This document shows, in pieces, positions 15,358 through 23,835 of a stretch of DNA of 32,308 nt; positions within the stretch are counted from its first letter, which is position 1, and the number at the start of each line of letters is the position of its first letter. This stretch comes from an uncultured Bacteroidota bacterium (GTDB taxonomy: Bacteria > Bacteroidota > Bacteroidia > JABEUT01): NCBI GenBank assembly GCA_903916255.1, contig CAIWVW010000036.1:1-32308 (forward strand), in the 5' to 3' direction. The position numbers and the translations under genes are program-made. The notes beneath the pieces are model-generated. The model did not search any database. It was not told the DNA's origin and saw nothing but the letters and a program-made list of their open reading frames with translations.

Positions 15358-15372
15358 ATAATTTCTGCCTTA

Positions 15373-15445
15373 GATGACGCGGATTATTATGATTATTTAA
15401 GACAAAATCTGTGAGAATCTTATTAAATCTGCGTCATCCGCGTTC
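15373..15445. repeat. second member of the 12513-12606 palindrome family
   Basis: GATGACGCGGATT (15373-15385) pairs with AATCTGCGTCATC (15426-15438) with one mismatch; the right side continues CGCGTTC, as in the 12513 element. The centres also resemble each other (tgattatttaagacaaaatc against gattttttttatgacaaatc). Confidence 0.72.
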
Positions 15446-15525
15446 CATTGTTCCCATCAAAAAATTACTTTTCAACATTCCCCGCTTGTTTTCAACAAAG
15501 GGAATTAGGGGTGGTTAAATTGCCA

Positions 15526-15533
15526 TACTTTTG
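15526..15533 (+). promoter_or_regulatory. -7 box for the transketolase operon
   Basis: TACTTTTG matches TAnnTTTG, 23 bases upstream of the GTG start at 15557. The -33 region is weak. Confidence 0.45.
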
Positions 15534-15556
15534 GGCATTCACAAAACATAATTCCC

Positions 15557-16405
15557 GTGCCTACAATTCCCGAACTTAACAAGATTTGCTCCCAGGTGCG
15601 TAGGGACATAGTACGCATGACTTCAGCCGTCAATTCCGGGCATCCGGGCGGCTCTATGGGTTGCACCGAATTTTTCGTGGCCATGTATTTTGAAATCATG
15701 AAGCTCAACCCTTCCGCTTTCACCATGGATGGCAAAAACGAAGACCTGTTTTTCCTTTCCAACGGGCATATTTCGCCCGTGTGGTATAGTGTATTGGCGC
15801 ATCGCGGATTTTTTCCCGTGAATGAATTAAATACGTTCCGCAAGTTGAACACCCGGCTGCAAGGGCATCCAACTACTGCCGAGCATCTTCCCGGGGTGCG
15901 TGTAGCTTCCGGTTCATTGGGTCAAGGTTTGTCAGTGGCTCTTGGTGCGGCTCTCGCTAAAAAACTGAATAAGGACAGCAATTTTGTTTATACGCTTCAC
16001 GGAGACGGGGAAATGAATGAAGGCCAGATTTGGGAAGCAGCCATGTATGCCGCTGCCCATAAGGTCGACAATATTATATCGAGTATCGACGTTAATGGAT
16101 TACAGATAGACGGAACTACCGATGAGGTTCTTTCGCTCGGTGACTTGAAAGCCAAATGGCTCGCATTTGGCTGGGATGTGTTGGAGAGCAATGGTAATGA
16201 TATTGAAAATGTAATTGCCACTCTTAAGCAGGCGCAAAAGCATACCGGCAAAGGCAAACCTGTCATGATTCTGATGAAAACCATTATGGGCAAAGGTGTA
16301 GATTTTATGGAAAACCACCACAAATGGCATGGAACCGCACCGAATGCAGATGAACTGGCCAAAGCCCTCGGGCAACTGGAAGAAACGCTGGGAGACTACA
16401 AGTAA
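15557..16405 (+). CDS. transketolase N-terminal subunit
   Basis: 282 residues, the thiamine-diphosphate-binding half of a split transketolase, which transfers two-carbon ketol units in the pentose phosphate pathway. Visible are NSGHPGGSMG (26-35), FLSNGHISP (66-74), the ThDP/metal motif GDGEMNEGQIWEA (149-161) and the following NIISSIDVNGLQIDG. It starts with GTG. The C-terminal subunit gene follows at 17874, but a VWA-domain gene lies between them. Both halves look complete, so the enzyme should be an alpha2beta2 complex in the cytoplasm. Confidence 0.95.
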   Translation: MPTIPELNKICSQVRRDIVRMTSAVNSGHPGGSMGCTEFFVAMYFEIMKLNPSAFTMDGKNEDLFFLSNGHISPVWYSVLAHRGFFPVNELNTFRKLNTRLQGHPTTAEHLPGVRVASGSLGQGLSVALGAALAKKLNKDSNFVYTLHGDGEMNEGQIWEAAMYAAAHKVDNIISSIDVNGLQIDGTTDEVLSLGDLKAKWLAFGWDVLESNGNDIENVIATLKQAQKHTGKGKPVMILMKTIMGKGVDFMENHHKWHGTAPNADELAKALGQLEETLGDYK

Positions 16406-16434
16406 GTGAAAAGTGAAAAGTAAAAAGTGGAAAG
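16404..16434. repeat. A-rich micro-repeat between tktN and the VWA gene
   Basis: Reiterated aagtgaaa/aagtaaaa units fill most of the 62-base gap, 30-60 bases upstream of the VWA gene start. Confidence 0.5.
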
Positions 16435-16467
16435 CAACTAACCGAATTTCAATTTAAGGATGTTGAA

Positions 16468-17862
16468 ATGAGGAATCGTTTAATAAAACCAATTCTGTTT
16501 CTTATAGCTATCAGCTATCAGCTATTAGCCATCAGCTATAAAGCAATAGCACAACAGCAAAAGCAACATCTTACCACCCGTGTGCTGTTTATTTTTGATG
16601 CATCATTCAGTATGTCCGACAGGTGGCAGAATGATATTAAGATGGATGTTGCCAAAAAGATTCTTACTGAAATAATAGACAGTATCCGCAATGTGCCCGA
16701 CCTGCAAATGGGCCTTCGCACACTGGGAGCCGAACATTCACTTTATCCTGAACGCGATTGCCATGATACCCGTCTCGTAGTTCCTATTGCAGCCAACAGC
16801 GCCACAACCATCGAATATGAAATTCAGAAAATTCAACCGATGGGAACTACGCCGCTGGCCTATACGCTGGGACAATGCGCGGATGATTTCAAACCCTGCG
16901 ATAATTGCCACGATGTGATTATTTTGCTTACCGATGGCATCGAGGAATGTGGCGGCGACCCTTGCGAAGTAGCCAAACAACTACATGCAAGAGGCATTAA
17001 CCTGCGCCCGTTTATTATCGGAATAGGTAATGAAGACTTTGCCGGAACGTATAATTGCGTAGGGAAATTTTATGATGTAAAAAAGGAGCAGAACTTTAAA
17101 AATGCGCTCAAAATTGTAATCTCTCAGGCGCTGAATAACACTACCGCGCAGGTGAGCCTGATGGATGCCGGAGGGAAGCCTACCGAGACTGATGTGGCTA
17201 TGACTTTTTACGACCAGGTTACGGGGAAAAGGATTTATAATTTCATGCATACGATTAATGATTACGGCAATCCTGACACCATCTCTCTCGACCCGAATAT
17301 TACTTACCGTCTTGTGGTCCACACTATCCCCGAAGTGGAAAAAAGCAATATCACACTTATTTCCGGTAAGCATAATGTTATTCCGGTGGATGCGCCACAA
17401 GGCTATCTTCATTTTATGGTTGACGGCGAAAACGAATACAGAAGCCTTGCGGTGCTGGTGAAAAAGCATGACGATGACAAAACCCTGAATGTACAGTATG
17501 TGGAGTCTACAGAGAAATACCTGACAGGCAAATATGATTTTGAAATCCTTACGCTGCCGCGGATATATGAAACAGGGGTGAAAGTTTCGGAAAGGGCTAC
17601 AACAACCGTTACAATTCCGGCTGCGGGGATTGTTACCATTACTAAACTAACAGCCGGGCCCAGCAGTATTTTTGCCGATGAAGGCGGGAAAATGGTATGG
17701 GTTTGCAATTTGGATAATGCAAGTTTGAAACAGATTTTAGCCCTTCAACCCGGAACATACCATATTGTTTACCGTCCGCAGGATGTGAAACAAACTATAT
17801 TTACCATCGATAATAGTTTTGAAATAAAACCCGGAGAATCCACTATTGTAAATTTAGAATAA
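16468..17862 (+). CDS. exported VWA-domain protein
   Basis: 464 residues. A signal peptide (1 to about 29; core ILFLIAISYQLLAISY) ends near AIAQ. A von Willebrand A domain (about 36-230) has a complete MIDAS: D44-A-S46-F-S48, T127/T128 in MGTTPLAYTLG, and D156 in LLTDGIEECGG. Cysteine pairs occur around C144/C147 and C161/C166 and could form disulfides. Residues 240-464 form beta-rich repeats resembling carbohydrate-binding or fibronectin-like domains. Such proteins bind divalent metal and partner proteins in the periplasm or at the surface; the partner is unknown. It sits between the two transketolase genes, same strand, 12 bases before the C subunit gene. Part of the signal peptide is encoded by a micro-repeat. 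Confidence 0.85.
   Translation: MRNRLIKPILFLIAISYQLLAISYKAIAQQQKQHLTTRVLFIFDASFSMSDRWQNDIKMDVAKKILTEIIDSIRNVPDLQMGLRTLGAEHSLYPERDCHDTRLVVPIAANSATTIEYEIQKIQPMGTTPLAYTLGQCADDFKPCDNCHDVIILLTDGIEECGGDPCEVAKQLHARGINLRPFIIGIGNEDFAGTYNCVGKFYDVKKEQNFKNALKIVISQALNNTTAQVSLMDAGGKPTETDVAMTFYDQVTGKRIYNFMHTINDYGNPDTISLDPNITYRLVVHTIPEVEKSNITLISGKHNVIPVDAPQGYLHFMVDGENEYRSLAVLVKKHDDDKTLNVQYVESTEKYLTGKYDFEILTLPRIYETGVKVSERATTTVTIPAAGIVTITKLTAGPSSIFADEGGKMVWVCNLDNASLKQILALQPGTYHIVYRPQDVKQTIFTIDNSFEIKPGESTIVNLE
16506..16540 (+). repeat. coding micro-repeat in the VWA signal peptide
   Basis: agctatc occurs at 16506-16512 and 16513-16519, followed by agctattagcc and atcagctata. It is the same word style as the intergenic micro-repeats (compare 6097-6124), but here it is translated as the hydrophobic IAISYQLLAISYK of the signal peptide. 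Confidence 0.7.
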
Positions 17863-17873
17863 ATTAATCAAGC

Positions 17874-18827
17874 ATGAATAAATATTCCTATACAGAAAAG
17901 AAAGACACCCGTTCCGGTTTCGGAGCAGGATTATCTGAACTTGGAGAAAAGAACCCGAATGTGGTGGCCCTTTGCGCCGACCTTACAGGCTCCTTAAAGA
18001 TGGATGCTTTCGCAAAGAAACACCCTGAGCGCTTTTTTCAGGTGGGTATTGCAGAAGCCAATATGATGGGTATTGCCGCAGGCCTTACAATTGGCGGATA
18101 TATTCCGTTTACGGGAACATTTGCCAACTTTTCCACCGGAAGGGTTTATGACCAAATCCGTCAATCTATCGCTTATTCCAATAAGAATGTAAAGATATGC
18201 GCATCGCACGCAGGACTTACCCTTGGCGAAGATGGAGCAACGCATCAGATTTTAGAGGATATTGGCCTGATGAAAATGCTTCCGGGAATGACCGTCATTA
18301 ATCCCTGTGATTATAACCAAACCAAAGCCGCCACCATTGCAATTGCCGAACATAATGGCCCGGTTTACCTGCGTTTTGGCAGGCCTTCTGTCCCGATATT
18401 CACTCCGGCTGACCAGAAATTTGAAATCGGAAAAGCTATCACCTTTACCGAAGGAACCGATGTGACTATTTTCGCAACGGGACATTTAGTATGGACAGCG
18501 CTGGAGGCCGAATCTATATTGCGTGACAAGGGAATTTCGGTGGAGGTGATAAATATTCACACCATAAAACCGATAGATAAAGAAGCGATATTGAAATCGG
18601 TAAGGAAAACGAAATGCGTTGTTTCCTGCGAAGAGCATAATATGTTTGGCGGACTGGGCGAAAGCATTGCACATGTATTAGCTAATGAATTTCCTGCACC
18701 TATGGAATTTGTAGCCGTAAAAGATACCTTTGGTGAAAGTGGCACACCAAGTGACCTCATGAAAAAATATGGCCTGGATACTCCGGATATTGTGAAAGCG
18801 GTGGAGAAGGTGATTGGGAGGAAGTAG
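17874..18827 (+). CDS. transketolase C-terminal subunit
   Basis: 317 residues, the pyrimidine-binding plus C-terminal domains of a split transketolase. Marks are [47 protein letters not shown], the Phe-rich FTGTFANF, and [22 protein letters not shown] with its conserved His. The C-terminal domain contains [13 protein letters not shown] and [14 protein letters not shown]. It complements the N subunit at 15557; both are needed for activity. Start at ATG 17874, 12 bases after the VWA stop. Confidence 0.95.
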   Translation: MNKYSYTEKKDTRSGFGAGLSELGEKNPNVVALCADLTGSLKMDAFAKKHPERFFQVGIAEANMMGIAAGLTIGGYIPFTGTFANFSTGRVYDQIRQSIAYSNKNVKICASHAGLTLGEDGATHQILEDIGLMKMLPGMTVINPCDYNQTKAATIAIAEHNGPVYLRFGRPSVPIFTPADQKFEIGKAITFTEGTDVTIFATGHLVWTALEAESILRDKGISVEVINIHTIKPIDKEAILKSVRKTKCVVSCEEHNMFGGLGESIAHVLANEFPAPMEFVAVKDTFGESGTPSDLMKKYGLDTPDIVKAVEKVIGRK

Positions 18828-18850
18828 GGTTTATATTCTTGACAATATTA

Positions 18851-19510
18851 TCAGCGATGAAATCTTACGCTATCTTTATTGTGAGTTTGGAATGTACCAT
18901 TGGGTAAAATTTGGGTTTCACAAGTAATTGAATCCACGACATTGAATGCGCTTAGTTCTTCATTCTTAACATGTGCATATGTTTTAACTATATGAGTAAT
19001 TATCCTACCTGATTCCATTTCAGAATTAATATCTGGAATTAAAACCATTATCGAATCCCCAATATTATCAGGTCCTCCATTCCATCCCCCATTTAAAATA
19101 TAACTTGAAACAGGCTTGTTGTTTAAATCTAGAAGCACCATAAAAAGGGCATCAAAATCCTCGCCATTATACTCGATAATGATAGGTTGTATATTGCCTA
19201 CTTTTTCTTGTTTGGCAACAAAGAATGCTTTACCCAAATCTACATTAACCCCAGAATCTATAACAGGAGAAAGTAATTTATGTGCTTGTAAACTATCTAA
19301 GTAAGTAAATTCAATTTTCTTGCCTTCTTGTGTTACATATGAATTATTCTGATAAAAAGCGGCACCTAGATAAGTATTCTTTAAATTCTTCAAAGGAAAA
19401 TACTTATCAGGTAAATCGATATAAAGTTTACGCTGTTTATTCGTGCAGGATAATAATATGCATGTGATACTAATACATATTCCCAGTTCTATTTTTAGCG
19501 TTCTTCTCAT
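18851..19510 (-). CDS. uncharacterised lipoprotein
   Basis: 219 residues, no family recognised. The N-terminus MRRTLKIELGICISITCILLSC is a type II signal peptide with lipobox LLSC (Cys22), followed by TNKQ. The mature part (about 197 residues) contains KKIEFTYLDSLQAHKLLSPV, an IIEYNGEDFDALFMVLLD strand and VSSYILNGGWNGG, suggesting a beta-rich fold. It is anchored in the inner or outer membrane. It converges on the transketolase operon (stop to stop 23 bases) and is transcribed divergently from coaD. A -7 box ends 7 bases before its ATG, which predicts a leaderless mRNA. Confidence 0.75.
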   Translation of the reverse strand: MRRTLKIELGICISITCILLSCTNKQRKLYIDLPDKYFPLKNLKNTYLGAAFYQNNSYVTQEGKKIEFTYLDSLQAHKLLSPVIDSGVNVDLGKAFFVAKQEKVGNIQPIIIEYNGEDFDALFMVLLDLNNKPVSSYILNGGWNGGPDNIGDSIMVLIPDINSEMESGRIITHIVKTYAHVKNEELSAFNVVDSITCETQILPNGTFQTHNKDSVRFHR

Positions 19511-19517
19511 GTTTCAA

Positions 19518-19525
19518 CAAAAGTA
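19518..19525 (-). promoter_or_regulatory. -7 box directly before the lipoprotein gene
   Basis: TACTTTTG on the minus strand is followed by TTGAAAC and the ATG. The predicted start of transcription coincides with the start codon. No clear -33 box. Confidence 0.45.
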
Positions 19526-19595
19526 CATAAAACTAACTATAGTAACCTTCCCCCTCCCAAAATCGTATCAATTATAGCTGTAAACTGCAAAACCT

Positions 19596-19603
19596 TATCT
19601 TTG
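19596..19603 (+). promoter_or_regulatory. -7 box for coaD operon
   Basis: TATCTTTG matches TAnnTTTG, 61 bases upstream of the coaD ATG; the micro-repeat 19629-19659 then lies in the 5' leader. Confidence 0.5.
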
Positions 19604-19628
19604 CGATAGTAAAGTACTATTCCCTTCG

Positions 19629-19659
19629 TTCATAACTCATAATTCATAACTCATAACTT
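19629..19659. repeat. micro-repeat in the coaD leader
   Basis: ttcataactcataattcataactcataact: the unit (t/c)ataa(c/t)tc is reiterated immediately ahead of the coaD ATG at 19665. The same words reappear at 25643-25722. Confidence 0.65.
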
Positions 19660-19664
19660 GTTTT

Positions 19665-20126
19665 ATGCCAGGTATAGCAGTCTTTCCCGGTTCGTTTGAC
19701 CCTGTTACAAAAGGCCATGAGTCTATTGTGGAAAGGGCATTGCCTTTGTTCGATTCCATTATTGTTGCAATTGGGAGCAATTCTACTAAAACATCAATGT
19801 TCCCGGTGGAGAAGCGCAAACAATGGCTGGAGCAGACTTTTGCAAAACATTCCAACGTGAAGGTTATTGACTATGCGACCCTAACGATTGACTTTTGCCG
19901 CAAACATGGCGCTAACTATATTTTGCGAGGCTTGCGCACCGTTACCGATTTTGAATTTGAAAGCAATATAGCGCGGATGAACCGCATGATGGAACCTTCT
20001 ATTGAAACTATTTTTATGCTAACGCTGCCTGAGTTTTCTGCTATTCATTCCACCATTATCCGTGAAATAATTAAGAACGGCGGAGATGTGAGCCAGTTTA
20101 TTCCGGAAGCAGTTAAAAGTTTATAA
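19665..20126 (+). CDS. coaD: phosphopantetheine adenylyltransferase
   Basis: 153 residues, the usual size. It converts 4'-phosphopantetheine and ATP to dephospho-CoA, the penultimate step of CoA synthesis. The nucleotidyltransferase motif GSFDPVTKGH (9-18) has the T/HxGH signature; NYILRGLRTVTDFEFE (84-99) and HSTIIREI (128-135) are the other conserved blocks. The downstream TlpA-like gene begins inside a repeat that overlaps the coaD stop codon, so the two genes probably share a transcript. Confidence 0.97.
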   Translation: MPGIAVFPGSFDPVTKGHESIVERALPLFDSIIVAIGSNSTKTSMFPVEKRKQWLEQTFAKHSNVKVIDYATLTIDFCRKHGANYILRGLRTVTDFEFESNIARMNRMMEPSIETIFMLTLPEFSAIHSTIIREIIKNGGDVSQFIPEAVKSL

Positions 20127-20166
20127 AGTTGAAAGTTCATAAAGTTGAAAGTTCATAAAGTTAAAA
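20125..20166 (+). repeat. 16-base tandem repeat containing the start codon of the next gene
   Basis: aaagttgaaagttcat occurs at 20125-20140 and 20141-20156, with a partial third unit aaagttaaaa. The first copy overlaps the coaD stop, and the second contains the TTG start at 20145. Confidence 0.8.
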
Positions 20167-21578
20167 TCGGCGGGATTATCAGGTTCGTACTGGCTTTCTA
20201 CTTTATGAACTTTATAACTTTTAGTTTATTTGCGCAGCCTGCTACTATAGAAGGATATGCTCCCGCTTATAAAGGAAAGACAGTGTATCTTTCTACCTGT
20301 AAAGATTTTATTACATACACTCCTTTGCAAATTGAATCGGCAACAATTAGTGACAGCGGAAAATTCAAATTCCAGTTGGATGATTTGAAACGTACTACCT
20401 ATGTATACTTAACCATCCAAAACTATAAAGGAGATTTATATGTGGTTCCCGGAAACTATTACCGCGTGGTTTTTCCAGCGCCCGACAGCGACCATTACCA
20501 AAACCAATATATAGAGCATAAAGTAAATCTGGAACTATATATTGACGATAGCGCAGAAGTGAATAATCTCATCATGGATTTTAATACACAGTTTGAGAAA
20601 TTCTGGGTAAAAACATATACTTATTTCCTGAAAAAGGAAGCTCCGCGTTATGTCGATAGCTTTTATACTGCCATGCTCCAACGCTATAAAACCATTCATA
20701 ATCCTGACTTTACAGGTTATATGACATACACGGTAGCCGAAATAAGTAATAATATTTTAGAGGGACAAAAAACGCTCGGCGAAAAATATTTGAAAGGGAA
20801 ACCCATCCTGTATAACAATTATGAATACATGCAATTCTTTAATGATTACTTTAAAGATTACATGCAGAATTGCACTACTACCCGCGAGGGCGGCGACATT
20901 AATAAATATATAGCCAAGCCCGATTATCCCGGTCTGATGGAGGTATTAAAGATTAACCGCCTGTTGCGGAATGATTCGCTTTGCGAGTTGGTTTTGCTCA
21001 AAGGCCTGTACGAGTTTTACTACAGTGGCGGCTACGACCAGGAAAATATTATCAGTTTGCTGAAAACAATTTCAGGCACAACCAAAATAGAGGAGGATAA
21101 AAAAATTGCCGATGATATGCTGGCCTCTTTTTCGGGAGTGGTTCGCGGAGGCGGTGCGCCTGATTTTGCGTTGAAAGATTCCAAAGGAGAAGTAAGCAGT
21201 ATTATCGATTTTCGGGGAAAGCTGGTTTACCTGTGTTTTTTTAAAACGACCAGCAGCGCATCTATCAGCCAGATGGAGGTATTGCCTGCATTGTATAAAC
21301 AATATGGAAAGAAAATTAACTTTGTCTTTATCAGTGAAGATGAAAACTACGATGATTTGATGAATTTCCTGAAAGCAAATAAAAGCTTTACGTGGAATTT
21401 TTTGTGGGATGAAAAGCATAAAGTAATGCAGCAGTATGACGTGAAAACATTGCCCGAATATTTCATTGTAGGTACAAGTGGAAAATTCCTGCGCTCCCCT
21501 GCCGATGACCCAAGCCATGGTATTGAAAGCACATTTAACGACTTAACAAGGCCCGTAAAAGAAAAAGAAAAAAAATAA
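20145..21578 (+). CDS. exported thioredoxin-fold protein lacking the CxxC motif
   Basis: 477 residues. A signal peptide (core IIRFVLAFYFMNFITFSLF) ends near FAQ. The N-terminal part (about 33-110) resembles the DUF4369-like domain often fused to TlpA-type proteins, with a helical middle (130-330). The C-terminal AhpC/TSA-Redoxin fold starts at GAPDFALKDSKG (337-347). At the position of the FWATWCGPC active site it reads FFKTTSSAS (365-373), so both catalytic cysteines are replaced by serine (S370, S373). Thiol redox activity is therefore unlikely; a binding role is possible. The only open start is TTG 20145, since an in-frame stop lies at 20130. It probably sits in the periplasm. Operon with coaD and the S9 protease. 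Confidence 0.82.
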   Translation: MKVHKVKIGGIIRFVLAFYFMNFITFSLFAQPATIEGYAPAYKGKTVYLSTCKDFITYTPLQIESATISDSGKFKFQLDDLKRTTYVYLTIQNYKGDLYVVPGNYYRVVFPAPDSDHYQNQYIEHKVNLELYIDDSAEVNNLIMDFNTQFEKFWVKTYTYFLKKEAPRYVDSFYTAMLQRYKTIHNPDFTGYMTYTVAEISNNILEGQKTLGEKYLKGKPILYNNYEYMQFFNDYFKDYMQNCTTTREGGDINKYIAKPDYPGLMEVLKINRLLRNDSLCELVLLKGLYEFYYSGGYDQENIISLLKTISGTTKIEEDKKIADDMLASFSGVVRGGGAPDFALKDSKGEVSSIIDFRGKLVYLCFFKTTSSASISQMEVLPALYKQYGKKINFVFISEDENYDDLMNFLKANKSFTWNFLWDEKHKVMQQYDVKTLPEYFIVGTSGKFLRSPADDPSHGIESTFNDLTRPVKEKEKK

Positions 21579-21627
21579 CATGAACCATAGAGTGCTCACG
21601 GATTCCATAAAAAAAAGAATTAATCGA

Positions 21628-23805
21628 ATGAATAAAAAACAAATTACTTTTTTGCTGTGTGTATGTTTTGCATACTCTCTTTATTCTCAAAAACAAAATA
21701 TTACGATGGATGACATCTGGACCTATTATAAATTTCATCCGAAGGGTATCGATGAGTTGCGCTCCACATCAGACGGAGAGCGATATACAGCCCTTTCTAT
21801 GAGCACGAAGGGGCAGGTGGTTGTAGCATTTAGTTATGCTACAGGCAAGCCTGTAGATACGCTTGTAAGCGGCGACCAGCTGGAACAAGCAGGAAATAGA
21901 ATTCAAATAACCGATTACCAATTAGGTAAAGGCGAGAAAAATATTTTACTCTCTACTGCCAATGAACAAATCTACCGCCACTCTTCCATAGCGCGCTATT
22001 ATGTTTGGAACCGCGAGAAGAAAACCATCACCCAGATTATGGGCGATGACAAAGTTTTGTATGCCACATTTTCTCCGGATGGAAATGCGGTAGCATTTAT
22101 TTTTAAAGGGAATTTATATGTGCGGAATTTGCTCGACAATAAGCTTACCCAAATTACAAAGGATGGTTCCGATGATATTTTTAACGGTGTTAGCGATTGG
22201 GTATATGAAGAAGAATTTGTGGTTACGCAAGCCTATTTCTGGTCGCCGGACAGCAAGTCTGTGGCTTATTACAGGTTTGATGATTCAAAAGTTCCTGTTT
22301 TTTCCATGAATGAATACCATGATTCATTATATCCAACTGTATATAGTTTCCGTTATCCGAAAGCAGGAACTCCGAACCCTATGGTTGCAATAAAAATTTA
22401 CAATATACCTAATGGAACCACTACGAATATTATCCCTCCGGGTTCATTTGAATATGTACCGAGAATTAAATGGACGCTCTCGCCTTCGCAGCTGTCGGTG
22501 CAGTTTATGAACCGCCACCAAGACAGTTTGGTGTTTGTGTTGGCAGATGCGGCTACCGGAAAAACAACCCCTGTTTTCACTGAAACAAGTAAAACCTATA
22601 TTGAAATAAATGATGCGCTTACATTCCTGAATGGCAATAAGGAATTTATCTGGCAGGATGATAATGATGGGTATTCCCACCTATACAAATACTCGATTGA
22701 CGGCAAGGTTATAAACCAAATAACGAAAGGGAAATGGGATGTGATGAGTTTTAAGGGAGTGGATGAAAAAAACAAAACGGTGTATTATACTTCTTCTGAA
22801 ACTTCACCAATTGACAGGGATTTGGATTGCATTAAATTGGATGGTACGGGCAAGAAAAAACTATCCACGCTTACTGGTTTTAACGATGCAGATTTCAGTT
22901 CGGATTATCATTATTATATCAATACATTCTCTAATGCGGAGACGCCGAATTTAATAACGCTGCACAGTTCCGATGGCAAGCAATTGCGCGTGCTGGAAGA
23001 TAACAAGGACCTGAGGGATAATTTAAAGAATTACAATTTGGGCCAAAAGAAATTCTTCTCATTTACTACTTCACAAGGCAATAATTTGAACGGATGGGTT
23101 ATTACCCCACCCAATTTCGATTCCAATAAAAAATATCCGGTGCTGATGTATGTATATGGCGGGCCGGGCATAAACACCGTCAATAATTCATGGGATGGCG
23201 TGCAGGGCATGTGGTATCAAATGCTGGCGGAGAAAGGATATATTGTGGCTTCGGTGGATAACCGCGGCACGGGAGCCAGAGGTTCGGAATTTCAAAAATG
23301 CACCTATTTGCATTTGGGTAAACTGGAAACCGAGGACCAGATTGAAGGGGCGAAATATTTCCAATCGCGCAAGTATGTAGATGCAACCCGTGTGGGTATT
23401 TGGGGCTGGAGCTACGGCGGGTATATGGCTGCCAATTGCATAACCAAAGGTGCAGATTATTTTAAAATGTGTATTTCTGTAGCGCCTGTTACCGACTGGA
23501 AATTTTACGACAGCATCTACACCGAACGCTACATGCGCACCCCCGGTGAAAACCCCGATGGCTACCATGATGGCTCGCCAATTAATTATGCCGATGAAGT
23601 GAAAGGGCATTACATGTTGGTTGCCGGAACAGGCGATGACAATGTGCATTTCCAGAATACGGTGATGTTTACAAAGGCTCTGGAAAAAGCAGAAAAGCCA
23701 TTTACGTTAATGATGTTCCCTGATAAAAACCACGGCATTTACGGAGGAAATACAAGGCACTATCTCTTTACACAGATGACGGATTTTATTACGAATAATT
23801 TGTAA
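21628..23805 (+). CDS. dipeptidyl-peptidase IV-like serine protease (S9)
   Basis: 725 residues from ATG 21628, chosen because MNKKQITFLLCVCFAYSLYS is a clean signal peptide; ATG 21580 adds 16 polar residues. A beta-propeller (about 40-470) contains DWVYEEEF, the Glu pair that binds the substrate N-terminus in DPP4. The alpha/beta-hydrolase domain has the nucleophile in GWSYGGYMA (Ser codon 23410), the acid in AGTGDDNVHF, and the His in DKNHGIYGG. All catalytic parts are present. It should release X-Pro or X-Ala dipeptides from peptides in the periplasm or outside. It lies 1 base (49 from the chosen ATG) after the TlpA-like gene. Confidence 0.94.
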   Translation: MNKKQITFLLCVCFAYSLYSQKQNITMDDIWTYYKFHPKGIDELRSTSDGERYTALSMSTKGQVVVAFSYATGKPVDTLVSGDQLEQAGNRIQITDYQLGKGEKNILLSTANEQIYRHSSIARYYVWNREKKTITQIMGDDKVLYATFSPDGNAVAFIFKGNLYVRNLLDNKLTQITKDGSDDIFNGVSDWVYEEEFVVTQAYFWSPDSKSVAYYRFDDSKVPVFSMNEYHDSLYPTVYSFRYPKAGTPNPMVAIKIYNIPNGTTTNIIPPGSFEYVPRIKWTLSPSQLSVQFMNRHQDSLVFVLADAATGKTTPVFTETSKTYIEINDALTFLNGNKEFIWQDDNDGYSHLYKYSIDGKVINQITKGKWDVMSFKGVDEKNKTVYYTSSETSPIDRDLDCIKLDGTGKKKLSTLTGFNDADFSSDYHYYINTFSNAETPNLITLHSSDGKQLRVLEDNKDLRDNLKNYNLGQKKFFSFTTSQGNNLNGWVITPPNFDSNKKYPVLMYVYGGPGINTVNNSWDGVQGMWYQMLAEKGYIVASVDNRGTGARGSEFQKCTYLHLGKLETEDQIEGAKYFQSRKYVDATRVGIWGWSYGGYMAANCITKGADYFKMCISVAPVTDWKFYDSIYTERYMRTPGENPDGYHDGSPINYADEVKGHYMLVAGTGDDNVHFQNTVMFTKALEKAEKPFTLMMFPDKNHGIYGGNTRHYLFTQMTDFITNNL

Positions 23806-23830
23806 AAGGTTTCATTTTGGCGTATATTTG
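23799..23830 (+). promoter_or_regulatory. promoter of the Fic gene
   Basis: TTTG (23799-23802, overlapping the end of the protease gene), a 20-base spacer, and TATATTTG (23823-23830): both boxes are consensus. The ATG begins only 6 bases after the -7 box, so transcription should start at or next to the start codon. Confidence 0.65.
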
Positions 23831-23835
23831 ATTTA

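Noticed and set aside
16981-17469. Long open frame (162 codons) antisense to the VWA gene
   Set aside because: It lies entirely within a gene with clear VWA motifs; its translation has no recognisable domain and unusual composition.
23188-23649. Minus-strand frame of 153 codons opposite the S9 protease
   Set aside because: Covers the conserved catalytic region of the protease in antisense; no recognisable product.
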